64,000 nt of DNA from Chryseobacterium sp. OV279 (GTDB taxonomy: Bacteria > Bacteroidota > Bacteroidia > Flavobacteriales > Weeksellaceae): positions 124,001-188,000 of the forward strand of contig NZ_FQUD01000004.1 of the NCBI RefSeq assembly GCF_900128945.1, in the 5' to 3' direction. The position numbers and the translations under genes were made by a program. Each line of letters starts with the position of its first letter. Positions within the stretch are counted from its first letter, which is position 1. This document shows positions 8,256 through 17,467 of the stretch, piece by piece. Under the pieces are notes generated by a model. It did not search any database and was not told the origin of the DNA. It was given only the letters and a program-made list of their open reading frames with translations.

Positions 8256-8340
8256 ATATTATTCATTATAAAATTTTATTATTTTTACAAAATCACCAGC
8301 TGCTTATAATAAAAAGCAGATAAGAGAGTTATATTGAATA

Positions 8341-10905
8341 ATGAAAAAGAATATTTTATTCCTTTTGATCATGTGTATCGTTGCTTCCTGTGCTACCAAG
8401 ACCAAAAAGCCGGAGCAGCGTTCAAAATTCATGAAAGGATTTAACACATATTATAATACCCTTTTTAATGCTAAAGACGCATTGAACAGCGAATTTACGA
8501 GCAGAGACAAGGGGCACAAGGACAATTTCTATGCGCCTTATATTCCCATCCTGACCTTTGAAGACCAACCTTTGGGAAGTGATTTGGGGCAGTCTGCCGC
8601 CTTTGCTGAAAACTCCATGAAAATGGCAGAAGTGAACAGACCTTCTTCTGACAGAGGACTTCCGGGAATGCCACCAGGAATGCCGGGAGCCCAGACAACC
8701 ACGCCCGGTAAGCCCGATGACCTTCAGAATAAGGGAGCTACCACTTTAGAAATTGCTGAAGCAAAGGCCCAAAAAGCCATCAACAAATACTCCGTGATCA
8801 GAAGCGGGGAAGAAAAGAATAAAAAAATCTTTGACGCTTATATGATTCTTGTACAATCAAGAATTTACCAGAATAAAGCCGTACAGGCCCTGGATGCCCT
8901 AAACTATGTCTTCACGCATATGAAGGATGATAAAAGGCTTCCTTTGGCGAGAATTTACCAGGGTGTAGCGTATGCAAAAATCAAAGATTATCACAGAGCG
9001 AACGAGACTTTTGCCAAACTGAAAGGGGAGGATATCAATAAAACTTATGCCAAACTGATGAGCATCTATTATTCTGAAGCTCTTCTGGATGCAGGAAAAA
9101 CAGAGGAAGCCGCTGTTGAATTAGACAGGGCTTTTGAACTGAACTCAAGCAGAAAATTAAAAAGCAGAATAGCCTATCTGAGAGGACAGGTTTCTGAAAA
9201 TTTAGGGCAGAATGACAAAGCACGTGAAAGCTTCACTCAGGCTTATAAATATGCCAACGATTTTGAATTTGAAGTAAAATCCCAGATTGCTATCGCCAAG
9301 ACTTTCAATGGAAAAGGCGATTATAACGGCGCTAAAAACTATCTTGAAGGCATCAGCAAAAAAGGGACTTACGGTTCCAGAAAGAATGAATTTTACTATG
9401 CTTTAGGCTTAATGGCCAACAAGGCGGGCAAAAAAGATGAAGCGCAGCAGTTCTTCAAAAAATCTTTATTTGAAAAGGTTTCCGATCCACAGGTAAGAGG
9501 TCTTACATACTATGAAATAGGGAAAAGTTACCTTGAAAAGAATGACTATATCGGAGCCGGAACGTACTATGATTCAGCTCTTACGGTGATGACTTATGAG
9601 CCTTCCCGAATCCTTTTAAAAGATCAATCCGAATACATCAAGAAGATCTCCAAAAACTATTATCTGATCAAGAAGAATGACAGTATTCTTTCTTTAGCAA
9701 AGATGAGCGATGCCCAAAAATCAGATTTTTTTACCAAATATATTGCTAAACTTAAAGCTAAAGAGGAAAAAGAAGAGCAGGAGAGAAGACGTGCTGAAAG
9801 AAGCAAAGGCTTTGACGGCGGAGACTACAGTGCCAACTCGATATTTGCCAACAATGCCAATTCTTTTGAGGATTTCGGAGTAACTACTAAAGGATTTTAT
9901 TTCAGTAATACCGGGACAATAAGCAAAGGAACCTCTTCATTTAAGCAGGTTTGGGGAGAGAGAGCACTGGCTGATAACTGGCGTTATTCTAAGAAAATGG
10001 CCTCTATTGAAGACATGAAAAATGATGCGCTTGGGGTAACATCGGCACCTAATCCGAGACGTTTTGAAACCACCTATTATATTGAGCAAATCCCTACAGA
10101 TCAGGAAAAATTGGGTCAATTAAAGAAGGACAGAGATACTGCTTCTCTAGGCCTGGGTGTGATGTACCAGAATTATTTCACCAACACGCCTTTAGCCACA
10201 AAGACTTTATATGATCTTGTGGATGTAAAACCTGAAGAAAAAGTAATGCTTCAGGCCCTTTACGAGATCTTCTCTATGAATTATCTGAAGAACCCGCAGG
10301 CTTCTGAAAGAGCAAAACAGATTCTCTTGAATGATTATCCTTATACATCTTACGCAGAATTTGCCAGAAACCCTAAAAATGTTTCATTCGTAAAATCTTC
10401 GGAAGAGGTTGAAAATGAATACAAAAAGGCCTATGCACTTTATGAATCCGAGAAATTTGGAGAAAGTAAAGATGTCATAGAACAGACAATACAGAAATTT
10501 CCAAAAGATGCCCTTATTCCAAAGTTTCATCTTCTGAATGCTTTCAATTCAGGAAAAACAAGTGGAAAAGAGGTCATGATTCTGCAGTTGGAACAGATTG
10601 CACTCAATTATGCTAAAACTCCGGAAGGGATAAAAGCCAAGGAAATGCTGAACTATCTGAAAAGTGAACTGTCATTCCAGGCCACCGATAACAAAGGAAA
10701 TGCACTTCCTCAGCAGCCGGGTACATCACAACAGCCAGTCCAGAATCAGAATATTCCTCAGAATCCTGATAACACCTTAATGATGCAGCCGTCTATACAA
10801 GGTCTTGAATCTGAGAAATCCGGAAAGACGAAACCGAAGAAACAAAAAGATCAGAAGGAGCAGAAAGAAAAAGTACCGAATGACATTCCGGCAATGCCTA
10901 AATAG
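8341..10905 (+). CDS. sprE: TPR lipoprotein resembling SprE/PorW of the type IX secretion system
   Basis: An 854-residue lipoprotein: signal ending in lipobox Cys17 (IVASC), then a short segment FMKGFNTYYNTLFNAKDALNSEF seen in this family, then multiple tetratricopeptide repeats between about residues 140 and 470, a long second half with more repeats, and a Gln/Pro/Lys-rich tail. SprE/PorW is an outer-membrane-associated periplasmic lipoprotein needed for type IX secretion and gliding in Bacteroidota. The assignment is by domain layout, length and the N-terminal segment; a different TPR lipoprotein cannot be excluded. A weak -7 box (TATTTTTA, 8280-8287) lies upstream. Confidence 0.72.
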   Translation: MKKNILFLLIMCIVASCATKTKKPEQRSKFMKGFNTYYNTLFNAKDALNSEFTSRDKGHKDNFYAPYIPILTFEDQPLGSDLGQSAAFAENSMKMAEVNRPSSDRGLPGMPPGMPGAQTTTPGKPDDLQNKGATTLEIAEAKAQKAINKYSVIRSGEEKNKKIFDAYMILVQSRIYQNKAVQALDALNYVFTHMKDDKRLPLARIYQGVAYAKIKDYHRANETFAKLKGEDINKTYAKLMSIYYSEALLDAGKTEEAAVELDRAFELNSSRKLKSRIAYLRGQVSENLGQNDKARESFTQAYKYANDFEFEVKSQIAIAKTFNGKGDYNGAKNYLEGISKKGTYGSRKNEFYYALGLMANKAGKKDEAQQFFKKSLFEKVSDPQVRGLTYYEIGKSYLEKNDYIGAGTYYDSALTVMTYEPSRILLKDQSEYIKKISKNYYLIKKNDSILSLAKMSDAQKSDFFTKYIAKLKAKEEKEEQERRRAERSKGFDGGDYSANSIFANNANSFEDFGVTTKGFYFSNTGTISKGTSSFKQVWGERALADNWRYSKKMASIEDMKNDALGVTSAPNPRRFETTYYIEQIPTDQEKLGQLKKDRDTASLGLGVMYQNYFTNTPLATKTLYDLVDVKPEEKVMLQALYEIFSMNYLKNPQASERAKQILLNDYPYTSYAEFARNPKNVSFVKSSEEVENEYKKAYALYESEKFGESKDVIEQTIQKFPKDALIPKFHLLNAFNSGKTSGKEVMILQLEQIALNYAKTPEGIKAKEMLNYLKSELSFQATDNKGNALPQQPGTSQQPVQNQNIPQNPDNTLMMQPSIQGLESEKSGKTKPKKQKDQKEQKEKVPNDIPAMPK

Positions 10906-10913
10906 GGCGGAAA

Positions 10914-11040
10914 GTTTGAGGGTCGGAGAGTTTTGGGGTGTGATGAGTTATAAATGATGAGTTATGAGTTCTGTAATGTGGATCTTGAAGTTGAAAACTT
11001 TTCACCATTGACTTGCGAAGCAAAATTGACCATTGACCAT
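10914..11040. repeat. Intergenic repeat cluster after the SprE-like gene
   Basis: Non-coding bases contain GTTTGAGGG, repeated ATGAGTTAT units (10941-10975) and the core ACTTGCGAAGCAAAATT (11011-11027). The 17-base core recurs exactly, inverted, at 52093-52109, and the GTTTGAGGG unit recurs at 13555 and 52171. It looks like a composite of dispersed short repeats. Confidence 0.65.
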
Positions 11041-11096
11041 TCTCAATCTTAGCCTAAGCCTAAAAATCTGACATCTAAAAAAACTATTACAATAAA

Positions 11097-11123
11097 AAAA
11101 GCGAAGATCTAATCTTCGCTTTT
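11097..11123. terminator. Bidirectional terminator covering the tsaB stop codon
   Basis: Perfect 12-bp stem AAAAGCGAAGAT / ATCTTCGCTTTT. Its 3-base loop (11109-11111) is the TAG stop codon of tsaB, so the stem includes the last codons of the gene. Confidence 0.85.
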
Positions 11124-11789
11124 CTTTTTCTTTACCCCGTGGAAATCTTTGAGATAGAAAGGTTCAAAGTAGGCTATATCTTCAAATTCCTTGGTCTCTA
11201 TTTTCTCCAGGGTCTTTTTTATCAGGTATTGTGCAGAAGGGTAGATATCGTCCCTGAATTCCGCATCGGGAAGATTCAGAATATCTTTGGCTTTCGCTGC
11301 ACCGTCACCTACAAAAATGACTTTTTTATCTTTAAATTCTTCAAAAGAAGTTTCATCTAAAATCTTCGCTTCGGTTGCAGACAGTTCTTTTCCCGTTTCA
11401 CCGTCATAAACGGCTGTATAAACCTCCATTCTCCTTGCATCGATCAATGGCACTACATAATCATAGTTCCCGCCTAAAAAAGGCTCTATCATGCTTTCTA
11501 AAGAATTCACCGCGGTAAGTGGTATTTTCAGTCCATAGCAGAATCCTTTTGCAGACGATGCCCCAATCCTTAATCCGGTATAGGAACCCGGTCCTTTACC
11601 CAATGATACTGCCTCAATATCCTTTATGGTGAGGCCTGCGCCTTCCAGTGCCCATTCTACATACGTGTGAAGGCTTTCAGACTGTTTATAGTTGTCGGAA
11701 ACTTCTTCGCACAGACATAAGAGTTTTTCATCGTCTGAAATAGCTACAGAACAGTTTTTGGAAGAGGTTTCCAGATATAGAATTTTCAT
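11109..11789 (-). CDS. tsaB: tRNA threonylcarbamoyladenosine biosynthesis protein TsaB
   Basis: A 226-residue ASKHA-fold protein. The N-terminus MKILYLETSSKNCSVAI is the family's phosphate-1 strand, and SLGKGPGSYTGLRIGASSAKGFCYGL (about 62-87) is the TsaB signature. TsaB partners TsaD and TsaE to install t6A at position 37 of ANN-decoding tRNAs. The length fits (TsaB about 220-235 residues); TsaD would be longer and carry metal-binding His motifs, which are absent. Only a 66-base gap separates it from the downstream gene set on the same strand. Confidence 0.95.
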   Translation of the reverse strand: MKILYLETSSKNCSVAISDDEKLLCLCEEVSDNYKQSESLHTYVEWALEGAGLTIKDIEAVSLGKGPGSYTGLRIGASSAKGFCYGLKIPLTAVNSLESMIEPFLGGNYDYVVPLIDARRMEVYTAVYDGETGKELSATEAKILDETSFEEFKDKKVIFVGDGAAKAKDILNLPDAEFRDDIYPSAQYLIKKTLEKIETKEFEDIAYFEPFYLKDFHGVKKKKSED

Positions 11790-11855
11790 CTCTTTAATTT
11801 TAAGCTAGGTAGCAAAATCACAAAAAAAGCGAAATTGCTTCAAATTCGTGCAAAT

Positions 11856-12296
11856 TTATGGCTTTATTTCGACACTCTGCCGGCTCCATAGTTTCCATGC
11901 AGCATTCTTTTTTATCCAGATCTCCAGCAGAGCCAGTTTCATTTCAAAATTCTGGCTTTTATAGGTTCCTGAAACTCTAATTTTTCTTCTGATGCTTGCT
12001 GTATTTTTATACTTTTTGATCTCGGAAAGTTCTGTCTGCCGAATCTCTTTGTACATCACTTTTTTTGATGAAAAATCTTTTTTGAAATCTTCAAAGTTCT
12101 GTATCCAGCCGTTGGAATGACCAAAAGATACATCCGGCATCAAAACATCAACGATCTTCTCATCATTATTCTGTAAATAGCTATCAAGAAGTCTAATACT
12201 TTCAAATAGCTTTTCATCTCTTTGAGAAGTGCCTGTATGTTGACCACTCCAAAGAGCAAATGAAAAAAGCAGGATAACAAAGAATCTACTTTTCAC
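11856..12296 (-). CDS. Secreted NTF2/SnoaL-like (DUF4440-type) protein
   Basis: The longest frame starts upstream at 12335 inside the SDR gene, but GTG at 12296, one base after the SDR stop, gives VKSRFFVILLFSFALWSGQ, a signal peptide, so I use it (146 residues). The mature part has the pattern of the NTF2-like fold: helix (LFESIRLLDSYLQNNDEKIVDVLMPDVSFGHSNG), then strands ending in LLEIWIKKNAAWKLWSRQS. Proteins of this type are envelope-located and often of unknown ligand. It follows the SDR gene in an operon. Confidence 0.7.
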   Translation of the reverse strand: MKSRFFVILLFSFALWSGQHTGTSQRDEKLFESIRLLDSYLQNNDEKIVDVLMPDVSFGHSNGWIQNFEDFKKDFSSKKVMYKEIRQTELSEIKKYKNTASIRRKIRVSGTYKSQNFEMKLALLEIWIKKNAAWKLWSRQSVEIKP

Positions 12297-12297
12297 C

Positions 12298-13047
12298 TTA
12301 TTTTCTGTAAATCGTTCTCGGCTCACTTTGAGCACTCGGATAAATGGTCATATCAGAAACCATAACGTGCTTAGGAGCATTGACACAATAAGCGATAGCA
12401 TCAGCAATATCTTCCGCTTTCAAGGCTTCATAACCTGCATATACAGTTGCCGCCTTTTCACTGTCTCCTTTGAACCTTATCAGAGAGAAATCTGTTTCCA
12501 CAGCACCCGGCTGAATATTGGTCACCTTGATTCCAAATTCGGTCAGTTCCAGACGCATTCCATCAGAAATTACGTCAACTGCTTTTTTAGTTGCACAATA
12601 CACGGTTCCGTTAGCATAAGTTTGTCTTGCCGCCACTGAACTAATGTTTACAATATGCCCTGAATTACGGTCTTTCATAGAAGGGATGATGGTTTTGGAA
12701 ACGTATAAAAGGCCCTTTACATTCCCATCGATCATAGAATCCCAATCATCTGTCTTTCCGGCAGAAAGAGGATCCAAACCGTGCGCATTCCCTGCGTTAT
12801 TGATTAAAACGTCAATATCTTTCCATTCGTCGGGAAGAGAATTCATTGCTTTTTCAACTTCTTCCAGATTTCTCACATCAAATATTAAACTAAATATTTC
12901 GGTATATTGAGAAAGTTCAGCTTTTAAAGATTCTAAGACCTCCTGTCTTCTTCCACAGATAATGATTCTGTTTCCCTGTCTGGCAAGAAGCTCCGCAGTA
13001 GATTTTCCTATTCCGGAAGTAGCTCCGGTGATGAGTATTGTTTTCAT
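12298..13047 (-). CDS. SDR family NAD(P)-dependent oxidoreductase, YdfG-like
   Basis: A 249-residue classical short-chain dehydrogenase. It has the nucleotide motif TGATSGIG (7-14), NNAG after the fourth strand, the catalytic Ser in NISSV, and the YCATK pair (Tyr/Lys about 150 and 154). The closing PG..ETDF segment and the C-terminal SEPRTIYR match the YdfG group, which oxidises L-allo-threonine, serine or 3-hydroxy acids with NADP. It heads a two-gene set with the NTF2-like protein. The exact substrate cannot be read from sequence. Confidence 0.9.
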   Translation of the reverse strand: MKTILITGATSGIGKSTAELLARQGNRIIICGRRQEVLESLKAELSQYTEIFSLIFDVRNLEEVEKAMNSLPDEWKDIDVLINNAGNAHGLDPLSAGKTDDWDSMIDGNVKGLLYVSKTIIPSMKDRNSGHIVNISSVAARQTYANGTVYCATKKAVDVISDGMRLELTEFGIKVTNIQPGAVETDFSLIRFKGDSEKAATVYAGYEALKAEDIADAIAYCVNAPKHVMVSDMTIYPSAQSEPRTIYRK

Positions 13048-13058
13048 AATTTCTTATT

Positions 13059-13174
13059 TAATGTAACAATGTATCTTTTTATTAATGTAACAATGTAACA
13101 GTCTACCAATGTAACAATAACAGATCGTGTATTTCAATATTGTTACACTGGTACATTATCAAATTGGTACATTA
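13059..13174. repeat. Intergenic short repeats based on AATGTAACAATGTA
   Basis: TAATGTAACAATGTA occurs at 13059-13073 and 13083-13097, a shorter CAATGTAACAATA at 13106-13118, and inverted variants (ATTGTTACACTGGTACATTA and AATTGGTACATTATT) at about 13139-13174. The region could fold into a hairpin. It is non-coding, between the yraN stop and the SDR start. Confidence 0.75.
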
Positions 13175-13176
13175 TT

Positions 13177-13548
13177 TCAGTTGGCATCAAATGCTTCAAA
13201 AGCATCGGTTATATGTTCAATTGTAAGTTTCTTTTTTTCGTCCGGAAGGACAGAAATAATATCAAACCTCACTTCATTGTTTCTCTTAAACTCTTCAAGA
13301 TAATGATTGGCTGCAGTAACAATAGATTTAATTTTTGTTTTGGTAACGGCTTCCTGAGGCAGCATAAAAGCATCTGTAGAACGTGCTTTTACTTCTATGA
13401 TAATAATGAGATCCTCTTTCTCAGCAATGATATCGATCTCAGCTTTCTGAAACCTGAAATTCCTCGTAAGAACTTTATAGCCGTTCTTCTGCAGATATTC
13501 AGCTGCAAGATCTTCTGCTATTTTACCGAAATCATTATGAGTTGCCAT
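13177..13548 (-). CDS. YraN family (UPF0102) endonuclease-like protein
   Basis: A 123-residue protein with the N-terminal DFGKIAEDLAAEYLQKNGYKVLTRNFR pattern and the nuclease-like core AEIDIIAEKEDLIIIIEVKAR (Glu...Asp...Glu-x-Lys, residues about 36-56) of the YraN fold, related to Holliday-junction resolvase and restriction endonuclease folds. It ends with RFDIISV and ITDAFEAF as in the family. The in vivo substrate is unsettled. It is separated from the LD-carboxypeptidase gene by about 50 bp with a GTTTGAGGG repeat. Confidence 0.92.
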   Translation of the reverse strand: MATHNDFGKIAEDLAAEYLQKNGYKVLTRNFRFQKAEIDIIAEKEDLIIIIEVKARSTDAFMLPQEAVTKTKIKSIVTAANHYLEEFKRNNEVRFDIISVLPDEKKKLTIEHITDAFEAFDAN

Positions 13549-13599
13549 CTTTCAAGTTTGAGGGTTTGAGGGTAGAAGCGTTATTGATACTGGTATTTC

Positions 13600-14529
13600 T
13601 TAAAACTTAATCTTAACCTTATCTCCAATCTTCATCGTAACTTTTCCACCAATAATCAAAGGTCTGTTGTCCTTAATATGTCCATTCGGGAATCCGAAAG
13701 CGGTAGGGAATTTATACTTTGAAATTCTGTCTGAAATCAGTTGATAGGCAAATTCATCGAAGCTTTCTTCATAGCTTTTATTCTCTTTTTCATCGCCCAT
13801 ATTGGTCATTCCTCCAATGATCAATCCCTTAATCTTTTTGAAAACACCGGCTAATTCCAGGCTCATGATCATTCGGTCAAGGGCATAAAAGTTTTCGCCA
13901 ATATCTTCAATGAATAAAATTTTATCTTTGAAATCAAAAGAATAAGGGGTTCCCAGAAGGGCGTAAATCAGGGCTAAATTGCCTCCAACCAATTCACCTT
14001 CAATATTCCCAGGTTTATTAAATTGATGTGCTTTTAAAGCATATTTAGGGCTTTTCCCTTTTAAAATATCAAAGATCAGATCATAGCCTTCATCTGTCAC
14101 TCCAAAACTGGATGTTTTAATGGTCTGTCCGTGAATGGAAGCAAAACCTTTCTTTAATAAATAGCTTTGAATAACAGTATTATCTGAATAGCCAATATAC
14201 CACTTCGGGTTGTCTGTAAAGTTTTTAAGCTTTAACTGCTGAACAAGATGCTGACATCCATAACCGCCTCTTGAAGCCCAGATTGCTGAAATTTCTTTAT
14301 CGTTTAAAGCCCAGTTGATATCTGTTAACCTTTCCTTTTCCGTTCCTGCGTAATTGTATCCGTTTGAAAATTTAGTGTAAAGATGTTCACCCAATACAGG
14401 TTCAAAACCTCTGCTTTTTATCATTTCTATTCCCTTTTCAAGTTGGGAAATATCTACAGCTCCGGCAGGGGAGATCACGGCTATTTTAGCCCCTTTTTTA
14501 AGGGCTTTTGGAAAGATTATTTTTTTCAT
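13600..14529 (-). CDS. LD-carboxypeptidase, peptidase family S66 (LdcA-like)
   Basis: A 309-residue S66 protein. The N-terminal KKGAKIAVISPAGAVD segment, the SRGGYGCQHL region, the nucleophile elbow GYSD (catalytic Ser), the acid in FIEDIGE and the C-terminal His in FPNGHIKDNRPLIIG are all visible, so the Ser-Glu-His triad is complete. LdcA releases terminal D-Ala from murein tetrapeptides in recycling; MccF-type members hydrolyse microcin C, so specificity is inferred. The protein has no signal, consistent with a cytoplasmic recycling enzyme. Its ATG overlaps the LysE stop by 4 bp (ATGA). Confidence 0.9.
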   Translation of the reverse strand: MKKIIFPKALKKGAKIAVISPAGAVDISQLEKGIEMIKSRGFEPVLGEHLYTKFSNGYNYAGTEKERLTDINWALNDKEISAIWASRGGYGCQHLVQQLKLKNFTDNPKWYIGYSDNTVIQSYLLKKGFASIHGQTIKTSSFGVTDEGYDLIFDILKGKSPKYALKAHQFNKPGNIEGELVGGNLALIYALLGTPYSFDFKDKILFIEDIGENFYALDRMIMSLELAGVFKKIKGLIIGGMTNMGDEKENKSYEESFDEFAYQLISDRISKYKFPTAFGFPNGHIKDNRPLIIGGKVTMKIGDKVKIKF

Positions 14530-15224
14530 TCTGTCTTTTGTCCTGTTTTTTGGTATTTGATTTCTTTTTTCTCAGCTTCTTCTAAACGTCTGTCGAACTG
14601 ATTGAATTTCTTAAAGCTCTGCAGAAAGATAAAGAAACTGAAAACAATAAGAATCCCGCCCACGATCCTTCTGATCTGGTTGGCGAGTTTCTGGGTAAGT
14701 TTATCGTGAAATTGTTTTGCTAAGAATATTTTGGCCAGGTCAATGCACAGATAAGTGGCAATGACGATACCAACGTAGAGAATAAAACTGCTGGTATCAG
14801 GGTACTGATTTCTTACGGAAATGACCGTAACCAGCCAGAAGAGAATCACTCCTACATTTAAAAGATTAAAGAAAAAACCATTGAAAAACGTTTTAAAATA
14901 GTTTTGGCCAATGATTTTTTCTTCACCGGGCATGTGCATTTTGGTCTTGGTGACCATCATCACGATGCCGTATACAAAAATAAGTATAGAAGTAATCCTG
15001 TAAAAACCGGGATGTTTATCTATTAATGTGACGATATCCGCACTTGCATAATAAGCAGCAACGATGCATAATATATCTGCCGTAATAACTCCGAGATCGA
15101 GTGCCAGAGCGTGTCTCGGTCCTCTGGAGAAGCTGGTTTCAATTAAAAGGAAAAAAATAGGTCCTATAAAAACCAGGCTCAGCATAAATCCTAAGACAAC
15201 GGCAGAAAGTACGAGTTCAAACAT
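14526..15224 (-). CDS. LysE family translocator
   Basis: A 232-residue membrane protein with about six hydrophobic segments: 5-28, 40-62, 75-90, 110-135, 145-165 and 190-205. It has the N-terminal LGFMLSLVFIGPIFFLLIETSFSRGPRHALALDLGV motif of LysE/RhtB exporters (G-P-[IV]-x-x-x-x-[LI]-x-x-[ST]). These proteins export amino acids or related small molecules. The C-terminal 30 residues are charged and cytoplasmic. It overlaps the following LD-carboxypeptidase gene by 4 bp, forming a two-gene operon. The substrate cannot be predicted. Confidence 0.9.
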   Translation of the reverse strand: MFELVLSAVVLGFMLSLVFIGPIFFLLIETSFSRGPRHALALDLGVITADILCIVAAYYASADIVTLIDKHPGFYRITSILIFVYGIVMMVTKTKMHMPGEEKIIGQNYFKTFFNGFFFNLLNVGVILFWLVTVISVRNQYPDTSSFILYVGIVIATYLCIDLAKIFLAKQFHDKLTQKLANQIRRIVGGILIVFSFFIFLQSFKKFNQFDRRLEEAEKKEIKYQKTGQKTE

Positions 15225-15291
15225 TCAATAGTATTTTAAATGAAAAAAAAATTTCATCCCATTAAATACAAAGTTATACTTTATGATTTAA

Positions 15292-17445
15292 TTAATCAAC
15301 AATCTTAAAGTCTAACTGCTTTTGAATAAGGTTTGCTTTTACTACTTTGATCTGAACCTGGTCTCCCAACTGATGTTTTTTACCGGTTCTGTTTCCATAA
15401 ACAGCATGGGTTTTCGCATCGTAAGAATAGGAATCATCTACAAGGTCTCTCAATTTGATTAACCCTTCCGCACCGTTTTCAGGGATTTCGACCCAGAAAC
15501 CGAATTCCGCTACACCGGAAATAACGCCTGTAAATGTTTCTCCAAGATGTTTCTCCATAAACTTCACCTGCATGAACTTGATAGAATCTCTTTCCGCATC
15601 GGCAGCCAGTCTTTCCATAGAACTGCAATGTTTCGCTTTGTCCTCCAGCTCCTGCTTGCTTGGCGATTTACCTCCGTCAAGATAATGCTGTAAAAGACGG
15701 TGGGCCAAAAGGTCTGGATAACGACGGATAGGAGAGGTAAAGTGGCTGTAATACTCAAAACCTAAACCGTAGTGTCCGATAGGTTCTGTAGAATAGACCG
15801 CTTTGCTCATACTTCTCATGGCCAGCGTTTCGATCATATTTTCTTCTCCTTTTCCTTTCACATCGAAAAGAAGTTTATTCAGTGATTCTGCTACCTTTTT
15901 GGTATTGTCTAGGTTCATTTTATATCCGAAAGTAGAGACAAAATCTCTCAATGCTTCCAGTTTTGCCGGATTCGGATCATCATGGACTCTGTAGATAAAG
16001 GTATTATTGGTTACGCCTCCTTTAGTGTTCAGTGATACAAATTCGGACACTTTTTTATTGGCTAAAAGCATGAATTCTTCGATCAGGTGATTCGAATCCT
16101 TGCTTATTTTAAAGTATACTCCGATAGGCGAATTATTTTCATCCAGATTGAATCGTACTTCACTTCTGTCAAATGTAATCGCTCCGTTTCTTACACGTTC
16201 ATCACGCATGATTTTCGCAAGTCTGTCCAGTGTATTGATTTCTTCTGCAAGATCTCCCTGGCCCGTTTCTATACGTTCCTGAGCTTCTTCATAGGTAAAC
16301 CTTCTGTCTGAATGAATCACCGTTCTTCCAAACCATTGTTTCTGGATTTCTGCTTTATCATTCAACTGGAAAACCGCAGAGAATGTATATTTATCTTCAT
16401 TCGGACGAAGTGAGCACACATCGTTACTCAAAACTTCCGGAAGCATCGGAACCACACGGTCTACAAGGTATACCGAAGTCGCTCTCTTGTAAGCTTCATC
16501 ATCCAGCATTGTACCCGGAACTACATAATGGGAAACGTCTGCAATGTGCACCCCGATCTCCCAGTTTCCGTTTTCTAATTTTCTTATGGAAAGGGCATCA
16601 TCAAAATCTTTTGCATCCTTAGGGTCAATGGTGAAGGTACAGATATCACGCATATCCCAACGCTTCGCAGCTTCTTCATCGGTGATTCTTCTGTCGATTT
16701 TATCAGCATCCAGCTCAACTTCCTGTGGGAATTCATACGGAAGACCGTATTCTGCAAGGATAGAGTGGATCTCGGTTTCATGCTCGCCCGGAGCACCCAA
16801 TACCTGAGTGATTTCTCCCTGAGGATTTTTGTCGCCCGGTCTCCATTCTGTCATTTTTACTACTACTTTATCACCGTTTTCCGCGCCTCCGAATTTTGCT
16901 CTTGGAATAAAAATATCGGTATTGATCGTTTTTTTATCACACACTACAAAACCGAAGTCTTTGTGAGCGACCACCTGGAATGTTCCTACAAACTCAGTTC
17001 TTGTTCTTTCCAGAACTTCCAGTACGGAACCTTCCAGTTTTTTACCTTTAAAATGATACGTTACAATCAGAACTTTATCGCCCTGCAACGCATCTTTTAC
17101 GTTTTTAGAATGGATAAAGACGTCATCTTCCATTCCTTCTACGCTCACATAGGCGTTTCCGGACTGGTTGAAATCGATCGTTCCGCTCAAAGTTCCCGCA
17201 ATCTTCAGATTAACGATATACTTTCCTTTTTCCACTTCTTTTACCTTCTCAGAACCCTGAAGTTTGTGAAGGGCCTGGATTACCAGCTCTCTCTGACGTG
17301 GATTTTTATAATCTATTCCTTCTGCGATCTGCTTATAATTGTAGATCTTCGTGGAATTGGTATTCATGAAACGCAGGATCAGTCTTCCGATCTCTATGAG
17401 TTTCTGTTCGTTTTTATGGCTTATATATTTACCTTTTTTTGGCAT
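15292..17445 (-). CDS. rnr: Ribonuclease R (RNB family exoribonuclease)
   Basis: A 717-residue RNase II/R protein. The N-terminal helical region is followed by two cold-shock/OB domains (about 80-230), the RNB catalytic domain with the metal-binding acidic cluster FTIDPKDAKDFDDALSI (Asp at 274, 280, 282, 283), the YYSHFTSPIRRYPDL motif, and a C-terminal S1 domain (about 635-715). It degrades structured RNA from the 3' end processively. RNase R length and the S1 domain distinguish it from RNase II. The basic N-terminus MPKKGKYISHK fits the family start. Confidence 0.97.
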   Translation of the reverse strand: MPKKGKYISHKNEQKLIEIGRLILRFMNTNSTKIYNYKQIAEGIDYKNPRQRELVIQALHKLQGSEKVKEVEKGKYIVNLKIAGTLSGTIDFNQSGNAYVSVEGMEDDVFIHSKNVKDALQGDKVLIVTYHFKGKKLEGSVLEVLERTRTEFVGTFQVVAHKDFGFVVCDKKTINTDIFIPRAKFGGAENGDKVVVKMTEWRPGDKNPQGEITQVLGAPGEHETEIHSILAEYGLPYEFPQEVELDADKIDRRITDEEAAKRWDMRDICTFTIDPKDAKDFDDALSIRKLENGNWEIGVHIADVSHYVVPGTMLDDEAYKRATSVYLVDRVVPMLPEVLSNDVCSLRPNEDKYTFSAVFQLNDKAEIQKQWFGRTVIHSDRRFTYEEAQERIETGQGDLAEEINTLDRLAKIMRDERVRNGAITFDRSEVRFNLDENNSPIGVYFKISKDSNHLIEEFMLLANKKVSEFVSLNTKGGVTNNTFIYRVHDDPNPAKLEALRDFVSTFGYKMNLDNTKKVAESLNKLLFDVKGKGEENMIETLAMRSMSKAVYSTEPIGHYGLGFEYYSHFTSPIRRYPDLLAHRLLQHYLDGGKSPSKQELEDKAKHCSSMERLAADAERDSIKFMQVKFMEKHLGETFTGVISGVAEFGFWVEIPENGAEGLIKLRDLVDDSYSYDAKTHAVYGNRTGKKHQLGDQVQIKVVKANLIQKQLDFKIVD

Positions 17446-17467
17446 TTTTAATGTTATTTAATTGTTG

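Noticed and set aside
13059..13174. Possible CRISPR-like array
   Set aside because: The units are only about 15 bp, spacers are unequal and partly inverted, and no cas gene is nearby.
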